64,000 nucleotides of DNA from Cryptomeria japonica (lineage: Eukaryota; Streptophyta; Pinopsida; Cupressales; Cupressaceae): NCBI RefSeq assembly GCF_030272615.1, contig NC_081406.1, forward strand, positions 170,819,361-170,883,360, read 5' to 3'. A model generated the notes under the pieces. The model ran no database searches and was not told the DNA's origin. It worked only from the letters and a program-made list of their open reading frames with translations. Below, piece after piece: positions 1-10,815 of the stretch; the first letter of the stretch is position 1; each line of letters begins with the position of its first letter. The position numbers and the translations under genes were made by a program.

Positions 1-567
1 GGGCATGTAAAGGCCATTTTCTCTTGATATTTTGGTGCTATTTTGATTTGGTTATAGCCTTAGAAACCTTCCATAAGAGAAAACATAGTGTGCCCAGCTA
101 TCAAGTCCACAATGATGTCTACGTTTGGTAAAGGAAAATCATCCTTCAGACATGCTTTATTTAGATCTCTGAATTCTATGCACAACCTGATACTTTTGTC
201 TAGTTTGGAAATAAGAACTATATTGGATACCCATTCTGGATATGCTATAGGTTTAATAAACCCCACATCTAGCAATTTCTTGAGTTCTGCTTTAACCAAT
301 AAGGCTATATGAGGATGCATCTTTCTTATCTTTTTCTTTACCGATTTTCCTCTGGGAGAGACATTTAAGTGATGCATGATGAGATCCAGATCCAACCTTG
401 GTATGTATGCGTATGACTAGGCAAAATTTATTTGTCTTTCTTTGAAAAACTCAATATAGTTTTGTTTCTCTTGCTCTGATAATGATGCTGCTAGATGAAA
501 AATATTTGGCTTGTCTAATGTTCCAATGTTGACTTCTTCTATTGGCTCAATCAATATAGAAGATCTT
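1..567 (-). pseudogene. Element B reverse transcriptase, N-terminal part, runs off the window
   Basis: The minus frame encodes the start of a gypsy RT. In order it shows a DLIMHHL segment, KAELKKLLDVGFIKPI, WVSNIV, the RDLNKA block, DDFPLP, and then GYNQIKIAP followed by FTCP at the left edge. Two tryptophan or leucine codons of the family consensus are now stops, one near 418 (usually Trp in NFAWSYA) and one at about 58-60 just before GYNQ. The catalytic YVDD box lies outside the window. The closest relative in view is the RT of element A at 16212-17762. Confidence 0.9.
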
Positions 568-2040
568 TCCTAATAGTACTCAAGTAGAGTGTCAATTCTC
601 CCATCCTCTAGTGCCTCAAGGAGGTTTTCACCATCAGATACATCCTTTGTTTTTACTTTTCCTTGATCTAATATTGCCATTAACTGGTTTTCAGCAATAG
701 ACCTAATATTTGTTTTTAGAGGTTTGGCACCCCCTCGAGTACAAGATGCATTACTAGATTCACTGGTGGAAGTTGTTTTAGGTTCAACTGCATTGAGGTA
801 AAAGGAAATGACATGATCGGTAGGTAAAGTATCTATCTCAATGGGTCCTTCATTTTCCCAATCAATAAGCTCAGAATGCACTAAAGGTAAAGGATCATCA
901 TATTGTTGTGTGTTAAGAGCACTAAGGGTCATGATAGAGATATCAAAGTTTTCAATGGTTATTTCTAGGTCCAAGACGTTACTTTCCTCAAAATAATCTC
1001 CAGCAAGTAGTTCCTGATCATCCTCAATGGAGGTCAAAATTGATATATTTTAGTTCCATTTTAAGTAGTCTATACTCTTACATTTGTCCTTGATATGAGT
1101 GAACTAAATCAACGTCAACATATTTTACATGACATGAATCTTCCAGAAGGATGTTCAGAATGATATGAATCCTATTCCCATTCACTAGAATTTGTTTCAC
1201 TAGAAGCTTGTAACCTGAAAATTTTCTCATATAGATTGTGAGTAGCTTCTTCTTGCTTTTTAGAAAGTTCCTCTTGTCTTCTTTCCTTTGCTTCTTCATG
1301 TTTCCTATGAGCCTCTTCTTCTTCATGTTGTTTGTGAATGACCTTTTCTTATTGTTTATGGGTAGCTTCCTCTTGTTGCTTACGTGCAACTTCTTCTTCT
1401 CTCTCAATGACAAGTTCTTCTTGTTGTTGTTAATATTCCTCTTCTTACTGACTATGGGATTTTCCTTCTTGTTGTGGATATATTTTACTCTGTCCAAACC
1501 CTAATTTTGATTTATCCTTAGGAAGTTGAGAAGGAGGTTGTATTGGTTCTAAGATACCTTCTTTTCTTTTACCCATAAGACCACTGCCACCATATCCCAT
1601 TTTCCTCATGATATCATATCCTTTTCGATGTTGTTCTATTTAGATACTGACATTATTGACTTCTGATTGGGATTATATTTCATCTTTTTATAACCATTGA
1701 AAAATATCCTTGTCATCGGTCTCCTTGGAAAGGGTACCTGCTTTGACAAATGATCCATCAACAATTTTAAGTGGCTTTGAGATAGATTGTTGTTTTAAAT
1801 TTGATGATTTTTCATATGATCTTGGAGAGAGTGGTAGCTCTGGTAGTGAATATTCTCCTATGCCTTTGTCATTTAATTGTACTATTTTCTCAAAGCTTGA
1901 CAAGATTAAAGAAAAGACCTTCTCCTTAGGCTGTGTAGTAGAAGAGGATGCTTCTCTATTATGTAGAACAATGACCTCTTGAAATAGTTTCATGTTACTG
2001 CAATATTGAAATGGATTTGAGTCTACTATAATGGTGATGT
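568..2040 (-). pseudogene. Element B linker between protease and RT: G-patch-like motif, Gln/Glu-rich coil, acidic region
   Basis: From right to left: 1688-1993 is a linker with the YSLPELPLSPRSYEKS segment. At about 1500-1640 a G-patch-like stretch follows (MGYGGSGLMGKRKEGILEPI). Then at about 1230-1470 comes a repetitive Gln/Glu-rich tract that should read as a coiled coil (EEATHKQ, QEELSKKQEE). At 570-1037 lies an acidic segment ending in KVKTKD, aligned with the same segment at the start of the RT frame of A. G-patch motifs next to retropepsins are known in betaretroviruses and some plant gypsy elements. Several stops break the region. Its exact role is unknown. Confidence 0.7.
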
Positions 2041-2906
2041 CTTATCTATTATAGGGAAACTTGAGGCACTGGTGGTAAGTTGAAGGAATAACTTGCATGT
2101 CATGGATCCAAGGTCATCCTAGGAGTATATTGTAAGACAAATTAAGGTCCAACACTTGACATACTATATCCTTTTGTGTAGGTCCAACTCTAATTGGCAA
2201 CACTACAATCCCTTTGGAGGATTGCTCTTCTTCATAATAGGCTTTGATTATAATCTTTTTGTGAGGATCCACTGCTTCTTCAAAATAGCCTAAGGTACAA
2301 ACAAGACTTAATGAAAAAATATTTAGGATTGATCCTCCATCTATTAGGATATGTTTTACATGTGTTTTGTGAATTAGAACTTTGGTATGCAAAGGAGCAT
2401 TATGTGGATGTTGCAAGGACATGTCATCATATTTCATGAAGGATAAGCAATGAGGCGCTATGGGATGTACCACCATGGTTTGGAATTGATCAACGCCCAA
2501 GTATTTGGGGACCATGGTATCTACTAGAGCCTTTTCTAAAATTTCTTTGTGTGGGTGATATTTTTAAGAGCTCTAGTATTGAGATTTACAGAGGGGTCTT
2601 TTGTAATTGGTCCACTATGTTGTATTGTTTAGATGTGGATGGTGCATTCGTTGCGCGTCCTTGTAAAGTGACCTTAGCTTTACTGTGTGTGATAGCGTGT
2701 GTAGGTTCTAGTTGTGATTTCTCTTTGACTATAATAACATTAACCATATTATCATACATGTGAGCATAATTAACCTTTTTCTTACCCTTTCCATCTTGCG
2801 TTGTTGATGTTTCACCTTTCTTATAGTTTGATAGGGGAGTTTTGAATGTCGTGTGTGATACGTTTGTTGTGTTCCCATCTACAATTATGACCTTGTTATC
2901 TATCAA
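2041..2906 (-). pseudogene. Element B retropepsin (aspartic protease) region
   Basis: Two open segments, 2586-2906 and 2114-2515, encode the gag-protease linker and a retropepsin-like domain. The active-site motif reads ILIDGGSILN, with DGGS where DTGS or DSGS is usual; Tat-type plant elements often have DGG. The C-terminal flap side reads LDLNLSYNILLG, and the GRPWIH block follows at the edge. The two segments lie in different frames, so at least one indel separates them. Element A has the same architecture at 19304-20167. Confidence 0.82.
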
Positions 2907-3239
2907 ATCTTGAATGACATGTTTTAATCATTGACAATCATTTGTTTGGTGTCCCTTACTTCGATGATAATTACAGTAATGATTATCGTTCCACCAAGTA
3001 GGTTTAACCTTTGGTTCAAAATATCTTACTTCCAGTAAGGTAATCAATTTGTTTACAATGAGTTTCTTTAATGTTGATTCAAGTGGTTCACCAATAGGTG
3101 TGAATTTTCTGTGAAATCTAGTGGAGGGTAATCTTGGTTTTTTATTATCTTGATTGATTTCCAAGGTATGATTTGATAGGTTGATTATTGGTTTCTTGGG
3201 TTTTACAGTGTTAGCATCCACTATTCCATCATTTACAAT
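2907..3239 (-). pseudogene. Element B gag C-terminal part with zinc knuckle
   Basis: The minus frame ends in YCNYHRSKGHQTNDCQ, the CxxHxxxGHxxxxC knuckle typical of Tat-type gag and nearly the same as the knuckle in A (FCDFHHNKGHQTNDC). The upstream half of gag is at 28195-29303, because element D inserted here. Base 3239 and base 28200 rejoin the reading after one copy of ACAAT is removed. A stop follows the knuckle at about 2926. Confidence 0.85.
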
Positions 3240-4402
3240 TGTAGTGTCATAAAATTGCAACCCTAGTAATTTTAACCACGTTTGAGGTCCTCACCTTGGA
3301 GACAACATCTTCCTTCCCAACTGAGACTTCTCTTCGCATCTTCACCTTGAACCTTTCCTTGTTTAAGCCATGAGATGGCCTCAGGACCCTGTCCAGACCC
3401 CAAGATAGGGTAGGATAGGAGCATGGCACCCTTGTCCCCCCCTCTTAGGGTGGCCCCAAGATAGGTCCCCCGATACCTATCTGCATTTTGGGATTCTAAA
3501 CTTCCCCGATGTCGGCCTTTTCTGAGAAGGATTAATTCTCTAAGGCATGTATAAAAGGGAGTTAGTCTTCTCATTTGTAGGGGGAGAAAATAAACAAGGA
3601 AAGATATGATAGGTGAAGTTCAAGCGAAAGGTCTTCTTAAAGCATCCATCAAGTCTTCTTCTTCATGTGTCTTCTTCATTCATCCATTGAAGAAACATTT
3701 ACAAAATTCATTTACAAGAATATGTGTGTGTTAGGGTTTTATCATGTTACATGCCATTTCATGCAAAATTTGTGATTACATTCAAGAAGCAAAGCAACCA
3801 TCATCAACAAATTGCAAATCTACAAGGTATACATTTCCATTGTTTACATTCAAGCATTTGCAATTACATTCTTTCATGGTTGATTCCTCAACCAGGGTTT
3901 GACTGAGGGAAACCCCTATCCACAACCCCTCTTCCCTTATTTTCTGTGTGTAGGTTATAAGTGCACAACTATATTTTCAGATCTGGACTCCATTTAAAGA
4001 GGCAAAATAACCCTTCATTTCACGGATTATATGGAGGATTGTGTGCACTTTCAACATGATCCTGATGACTTTTCTCCAAATTTGTAGGGCAGATCCGTAT
4101 CGGTCTAAATATCTCATATCCAAAGTTACAACACGATCTAAAATCGGTAGCTCCTCATTTCACTCATTTTATCTCTCTTTCCTACATAGTCAACAAGTCA
4201 AATTTCTCATTTACAAAAGAGGGAAAATTACACAACCCTTGCAATCCACTTGGAATTCACATCCTTGTTTCCCTTGGATTCGGATCTAGTGGATTCAAGC
4301 CCCTCTTTTGAATGTAAAGTTCCTGGAAGTGAAAATCATTCTAGTGACTTCCTTTCTCTCTCGTAGGTGGGGAGTCACTAGAATCCAATTTTCCACTTTA
4401 CA
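3240..4402 (+). repeat. Element D 5' LTR
   Basis: The 1163-bp LTR pairs with 27091-28194. A likely TATA box (TATAAAAGG) is at 3550-3558, followed by a purine-rich GGGGGAGAAAA stretch. The copy is somewhat longer than its partner because of small indels. It lies directly against the gag of B. Confidence 0.92.
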
Positions 4403-4423
4403 TTTTGGTGAACTCAATGTCTT
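4403..4423 (+). other. Element D primer binding region
   Basis: TTTTGGTGAACTCAATGTC directly follows the LTR terminus. The related element E has TTTTGGTGAACCCGACGTG at the same place, so this is the decayed primer site. I cannot assign the tRNA from memory. Confidence 0.65.
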
Positions 4424-5072
4424 ACACATTAATTCTGAATTCTTATTATTAGATTTGATTAAGTGCAATTTGAATTTCAAAATTGCATTTCCAAGTTTGA
4501 TCTATTTGCAGATTTTAGAGGTTAATGGCATCAAAAACCTAATTTTTCATTTTGAGGAAATTAAGCTTGTGAAGTGCAAAATTTTAATTGCTCATTTTAG
4601 ATCTAGTTTTTATTTCAAAATTGAAATTCAAATCTGCCTTTTTATTCTGAACATTGAGTGGTTAAGCAACAAAACCCTAATTTTTAAGATCCTATTATTT
4701 TCGACCTTTGACTGCCAATTTGACCGATCTAGACATCTCCAAATCAACTATTTTTTTGGATTCTACAATATAATCTTAATATCTATCATCCCTAAAAATT
4801 TGGAAAAAATTTGGTCGAACCGTGTGCACTTTCAACATGGTCCCTGACTTTTTTTCTAAAATTTTAACACCTCCCAAGGTCAAACACAAATTCAAATTTT
4901 ATCAAATTTAAATTTCAAATTAATTTTCATAAAAGGGTCCTAATTTTAGATCTTCTTTTCCACCAAATTAAGATTTTAACTAAGAGACTTTCAATGGCAA
5001 TTAATAAATTGGATTTACTTGCTCTTTCGCATATGATTACATTGTTTTGTTACATCTATTTACTACAATCAT

Positions 5073-6036
5073 GTGTTGGATAAGGGTTTTATTCATTTCC
5101 TATTTCTTCTCTTTATTCATAGCACTTGGTCATATTGTGTTGTTAGGATTTCCAAATTATTTCCTTTTCAATTAGACCTCAAAGCTTTCATGTATCATTT
5201 ATGTTGCATTATGGTGATGTTGTTAACAAAATGCATTTCCTATGTTAATCACCTTAAAGATTTTGTAGATTCTAACCCTTGTACATCTCCTAGGGTATCT
5301 TGTATGGATGAGATGAGACCTAATTCTTTAACCAATGCTCTCTTTAAACAAGTGCAAGCATTGGAAAGTGATAAGGACCCATCTTCTTCTACACATACCC
5401 TTGAGAAAGGGGGGAAAAATCAAAACATTAACATTCTTACATCTTTAGATCCTCCTTATTCTCCTAAGACCTATCTTCAACATCAAAGTATATGTAGGGA
5501 GGATGATGTCATGCATTTTTTTCATGATCTTTCCCCTCACATAGAGATACCTAAAAAATGAGCTTCTAGATGATGAAGATGTTCATCCCCAATCCCCCAC
5601 AAAGGATAAGCTTGATAAAGGAAAGGAGATTGTCATTTCACATGATACTCCTTCTTCATCTACAAATCCTTTTCTTCCCCCTTATACATCAGATTTGAAA
5701 TAAATTCATGATCCTAGTCCTCCATCTAGTCAATTGCAATATTCTTATAGTTGTGGTTGTCATATAATAACAAAACAAGGTTTTAAAGGAGAAGGAATTG
5801 GGAAATTTGAGCAAGGAATTTGTGTCCCTATAAACCCTCCTACACAAACTACTACAAAAGGCTTAGTAAATGATGCTCCTCTTTCTACGGATGAACTCCT
5901 TAGGCTCCAAAATTTTGAAAATTATCTTAAAAGACAACAAATCAAACAAGCCCGCAAGAATGCTTCTTCAAAACATCCTTTTTGTTCATTTCATCAAACC
6001 CATGACCATAATGTTGATGATTGCCCTAATTTTTAA
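5073..6036 (+). pseudogene. Element D protein: SPK unit, G-patch-like motif, knuckle-like C-terminus
   Basis: The frame runs 5073-5561, shifts at an A-run near 5552, continues from 5566, meets one TAA at about 5701 and ends at 6036. Visible parts are one repeat unit (SPKTYLQHQSICREDDVMHF) like those reiterated in E, a G-patch-like motif (KQGFKGEGIGKFEQGI) and a C-terminal CSFHQTHDHNVDDCPNF that resembles a gag zinc knuckle. There is no enzyme domain. It is probably the gag-like product of a non-autonomous element. The upstream ORF at 4308-4847 overlaps the LTR end and is likely leader; part of it is similar to the leader of E after its LTR. Confidence 0.7.
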
Positions 6037-7651
6037 GAATATATTGAATATGGCATAGATAGTGGCAAAATTAGAGTTGTGGATAATAATCATTCTTCTT
6101 TTAATAATCCTTCTCCTTTATGTCATGACGATATCTATTACCTTGAACAATTGGCTGCAAGAATCTATTGGAGATTGAAGTATGATAAGAACATTTCCTT
6201 TTTAATGTTTTACATTCACATTCTCTTGGGAAATGTTATGCATTTAAGAAATTTGTTCAAAAGCAATATGATCTTGCACAAATTTCTCTTACAATAGATC
6301 TAATTGTCTTCCTTGACATCAAAATAGTCTCTTAGCACTTATTATCTCTTCATGTTGCTCCTCACCCTTATCACATAAATAGTCAACTTAGTTGGGGACT
6401 TTTTTTTTTATCATTTGTGGTGGTGTTGTTTCAACTTTACATACTTTGGGGCAGCAATATGAAATTCATTTCTCTTTATTCTTTCTATATATTCATCTCT
6501 TCATTGTACATTATTCATTATTACATCTCTTTTCTTGCATAAGACTCCTCCTATGTGAGCATATAATTGTTCTTGGGTTTTTCTCTTTGCTTGAGAGCAG
6601 TTTCTTTAATGAGTAATGCACTTCTTCTCTTTCCTTCATTCTCTTGAAAAACTTACCTCTTCTATGGTCTTGATTATTCATAAGTATGATATGTCCCTCA
6701 ACATAGAATGATCTCCTTGAGAAGTATGTACCCCTTCCTGGCAAGGATTTGTTCCACTAGGAAAGCATATCACTTGCCAATACTCACCATTAGAAAATGT
6801 GTAATGTTTCTCTTTGTCCTCCTCACTTGGGGGGAAAGGATATTTACTCCTTTATCTTTCTTTCTTTTTATCTCATGTATCAATGTTTCCTTTAGGAGCT
6901 TCATTTTTCATATGTGATTATCATTTCTTAAAATGATATGTTTTTATAATTAATCCCCCTTGGGGAATATGTGATGTTTTTTTTTCTCTTTCTTTCAAAG
7001 GTTACCACTTCTTGAGACATGCATTTTACATATACTAATGTCTTTCCTTCCATGCATTCATGAAGGTACATTGTGCATTTTCTTATGTTTAATCTCTCTC
7101 TAGACGATTGTGTAAGCTCTTCTCATTGTCCCTTAGCTTGGGGGGCAATGATCCTGCTCTTTCTCTATCTCTAAGGATAAACTCTTTCCTATGTTATGGA
7201 AGGTGTGAGTTTTATTACTTGATGTCATTCCTTGTGTGAAAATGTTGTTGTTTGCTCAAGGGTTCTCTCTTATAAAAGAGGTGTAAGTCCTTGACTACAA
7301 CCTCTTTCACACTTGGTTATGTACATCTATAATAAATTCACCTATCCCCATTAGATTAAAAGTGAGTCATCCTTCATCAAGAATCCCTTTCACCTAGCAA
7401 TAGGAGGAAGGATTGAATTCTTGTTCTCTTTTGCACTTCGTTCTAGAAGATGTTATATTTGTCTAAGACAACTCCTCTTAGGGGGTAGATGTCTTTTGAA
7501 CAAAGATCTCTTATCCTCCAAGGATCTCCTTTACACTTGCATCAAAATATTTCTTTTCAACTATCTTATCCTGGCTTGAAGAGTATTCCCTCTCTTTCTT
7601 GGATTTATGACGTTGTTGCATAGCAGATATCTTCTTTGTCACGAAGGTAGG
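6037..7651 (+). other. Element D 3' non-coding region, left part
   Basis: No supported gene. The stretch is rich in CTT/TCT. Segments at about 7080-7130 and 7315-7560 match element E at about 52120-52170 and 52330-52560, for example the shared AGAAGATGTTATAT and GATCTCCTTTACAC. Element A interrupts it after 7651. Confidence 0.75.
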
Positions 7652-9116
7652 TGTATGCGGGAAAGAGGTTCAATGAAACTCAATAAGTGAAAATATTTCA
7701 AAGGACTTGTCCACACACACCCATGGGACTCTTGGTGCAAGTTATGGAGCTATGAAGGATAGCTCAACTTCCCAAGGTAGGTTCCATGGTTCTCAATCTC
7801 ACAAGGTCCCTTAAGCCAATGCCTTTGCTCTCAGATCACTAAGCAAAGTGACTTAGGGATGAAAAATGCAAGAACAAGGGATGCTTTAGATTAATTTTAA
7901 CATGAATGCATCCTATTTATGCATGATTCTACAAATGAGTTAAACTAGATGATAAGATGACAAGATTAGTAACAATACTATCCTAACATGATATGCTAGT
8001 TATATGTTTTAAGCTAATGATAATAGAAATGCTCTAAAATGCTTATTAGATTAATTTCTATTACAAAGAGAGGCTAGATGTATGTTAAAATTAAGTATAA
8101 GTGTGATTCTAAGAACTTGGATGATCAAAAATGGAGGAATGAGAGCTCTATTTATAGGGAAAATAAGGTAATGGATGGTCAAGATTGGAGGAGTTTATCA
8201 AGGGTCAAGATTGAAAGATATCAATCCATGTTTACAATTTCCACCAATGAAATGGTGACAATTGTCAACATAAGACTGCTTGAGACAAGAGGTAAGAAGC
8301 ATTAAATGCTTGAGAAGACCTCATGGTTACCTTAGAAGGTAAGTGTTAAGGTTAGGTTAGGGTTATCCAATGGATAAAGATTTTACCCAAAGGATAAACT
8401 CTTGTAAAAAGGTTAAAGGGATAACCATGGTCAAAGCAATGAATGCTTGATGAGACCCCTGGGTTAGATGAAGGTTAAATTAGGCAAAAAGTCTCTAACC
8501 ATGCCACTAAGGGTTAGTTAACCATTAATGGTTTGAAGACTTTGGGGACAAATTTGTAAGAGTCCTTCCAAATTTGGGGGTTTTCAACAAGTTAGCTTGT
8601 TTAAGACATAAAGGCTTTAATGCTTTTTGAAGACTTTACTCAAAATTTGAGAAGTGACCTCCTCAAATTTAGGGAAAGGGGATAATTCATGGGTTTAGGC
8701 TAATTGATCAGGATTAGATGGGTTCTAGAAGAGGGTTAGGAGGCAAGTGGGAGATGTAGGAAAATGCAAGTGGATGAGGGACAATAGGATTTAATTAAAA
8801 TAAATTGCTTTATTTTAATTTGGTTGCAAATTGGGGATTTAAATAAATTAGATTTATTTAATTGGGGTGAACTATTTAATTAGATGTAAATTTAATTAAA
8901 AAGTAGAGAGAAGGGATTTAATTTAAAAAAATGATTTATTCAATTAAATGATATAAAAGACTTAAGTGAATTTAAATAAATAAATTGAATAATTTATTTA
9001 ATTAAATAGAAGAATGTGGATGATTTAATTAAATTAGATTTAACTAAATAGAGGAATGAGAATAAAATGAACATTAAATATTCATTTAAGAATATGGTCA
9101 TTTTTATATGTCTACA
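7652..9116 (-). repeat. Element A 3' LTR (left copy)
   Basis: 1465-bp LTR paired with 24839-26270, with clear similarity along its length and an AT-rich TTTAATTAA tail at its plus-strand right end. A TATAAATA box on the minus strand at about 8148-8157 is the probable promoter; the partner copy has it at about 25336-25345. The small plus-strand ORF at 8078-8305 is not a gene. Confidence 0.93.
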
Positions 9117-9130
9117 TTTTGCCCCTCTTT
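9117..9130 (-). other. Element A polypurine tract
   Basis: On the minus strand AAAGAGGGGCAAAA abuts the 3' LTR start (TGTAGACATA). Position and composition are those of a plus-strand priming site. Confidence 0.8.
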
Positions 9131-9679
9131 GAAGTGACGTGTGTGCACATGTTGACTCAAAGAAAAATGATGTGTCATCATGATTTTGTTATGATCAGTG
9201 TGATGTCATGTTGAGATGTTCATGTCATGCCCCAGATTTGATAAATGATGTTGATAATGCCCCCTCGGGAGATGAATCAAAAAATTGAAAATTTGGTTTG
9301 AGTTGATAATTTTGATTGCATTTCAAAATTTTGTCTATGTTGAATGTGTTAAGTTGATTCATCTCTTGATAATGATGTTTGCTAGGGTTATTTATAAGAC
9401 TACGAGCAATTTACGTGCTCATCTACACAACCCTAATTTTCATTTACCCTATAAAAAGGTAAAAAGTGATTTATTTTGTCTCATTTGTGCTTGTTGACTT
9501 TGGAGAAAGTGACACTTGGAGAAAAAGACAAAATGCCAATTCCTTTTGCCTCTCATCGATTTGAGCGTGTCCGGAGGTATCAGAGGCCAGCCACATATGG
9601 ATGATCGGTAAGTCATCATTTTTAACCCCTTTTTTATGTCTATTTTATCATTTTTAGGCATGTTTTTGAATTTTTCCAT

Positions 9680-10150
9680 AGGGATTTAACGGTTTAGAGC
9701 ATCGGGTAAAAACCATAGCGCATATAATAAATACCATAGCGCATAGGATTTGATGAAGTAGGGTAGCATCCAGGTAGGTTAGGATAACGCAAGGGTGGGT
9801 TAGGGTAACGCATTGAAATAGTTTAGTGCACCAGGGGCACATGGTAGCGCGTAGGGGAAAAAGGGTATCGTGTAGGAAAGACCTAGCACATAGGATTAGC
9901 AGGGGCTCGCATGGGTAGTGTAGGATAGCGCGTAGGTATGACCTAGTGCGTAGGGTTAGGTTCGCAGCGCAAGACCAAAGTAAGATAGTGCATAACCTAG
10001 AAGTAGCGCAGAGGGTATTTTAGGTGGCGCTTTGATGGATTAGGTTAGCGCATAGGTGCAGGCTAGCGCTTAGGATTAATTTTGTAGTGCATGGAGAAGG
10101 TTGGATAGCGCATAGCTAGCAGTTTAGCACGTAGGTAAAAGAGCTTAGCG
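9680..10150. repeat. Degenerate TAGCGC array in the 3' region of element A
   Basis: TAGCGC or one-base variants (TAGTGC, TAGCAC) recur about every 15-40 bases, usually as TAGCGCATAGG or TAGCGCGTAGG, for example near 9715, 9733, 9842, 9925, 10002, 10046, 10105 and 10146. The complement GCGCTA recurs in the 5' leader of the same element. No coding potential is evident. Confidence 0.7.
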
Positions 10151-10409
10151 CGGAGGTAGAAAAATAGGATTTGATGAGATGAAGAAAGAGAGGTAGGTGT
10201 TTGCCAGTTTTTCCGGGATGGGTGCGAATGTCAGTTTGCGTGTCTGCTGTCATTGTTTTGATATTTTGTCCAATATGAGTTCCAAAATGGTTTGGTTGAT
10301 AGATACTTGATTTGATTTGCAATATTTTAAGTTGATGTTGATCTGATGTTGATTTGATATGATGTGGATTTTGATATGGAGGTGTGATATGAACTTGATT
10401 TGATATGCA

Positions 10410-10615
10410 TTGTTTTCAAGTTGATATAAATGTGAGACTTGAGTTGTTTTTCAAGTTGATATGGTTGTGGAAGTTGAGTTGTTTTACAAGTTGATATGAT
10501 TGTGAAACTTGAGTTGTGTTACAAGTTGATATGAATGTGAAACTTGAGTTGTGTTACAAGTTGATATGATTGTGAAACTTGAGTTGTGTTACAAGTTGAT
10601 ATTGATTTGATATGA
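10410..10615. repeat. 35-bp tandem repeat in element A
   Basis: CAAGTTGATATG recurs at 10452, 10487, 10522, 10557 and 10592, a 35-bp period, with AAACTTGAGTTGTGTTA between. A diverged copy of this unit appears near 59520-59576. Confidence 0.85.
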
Positions 10616-10815
10616 TGTGGAACTTGATTAGATTTTCAATGTTTCAAGTTGATATTAATTTGATTTTGATATGAATTGATATGATGAGGAAACTGATATT
10701 GGACATGTTTTGTTTATGACAAGAGCAACTTGGGGTTGTTTAGTCATGAGAGCGATTTCCGAGACCGTGGTCATTGATACCACGATTGACACAGGCAGAC
10801 AAGGATATCATTGAG

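Noticed and set aside
1078-1497. 139-codon Lys/Asn-rich minus-strand ORF
   Set aside because: It is the wrong frame of a repetitive Gln/Glu-rich coiled-coil region in element B; the neighbouring frame gives the expected QEEA-type text.
8078-8305. 75-codon plus-strand ORF, present again at 25266-25493
   Set aside because: It is the same position in the two LTRs of A, so its similarity follows from LTR identity; no domain, and antisense to the element.
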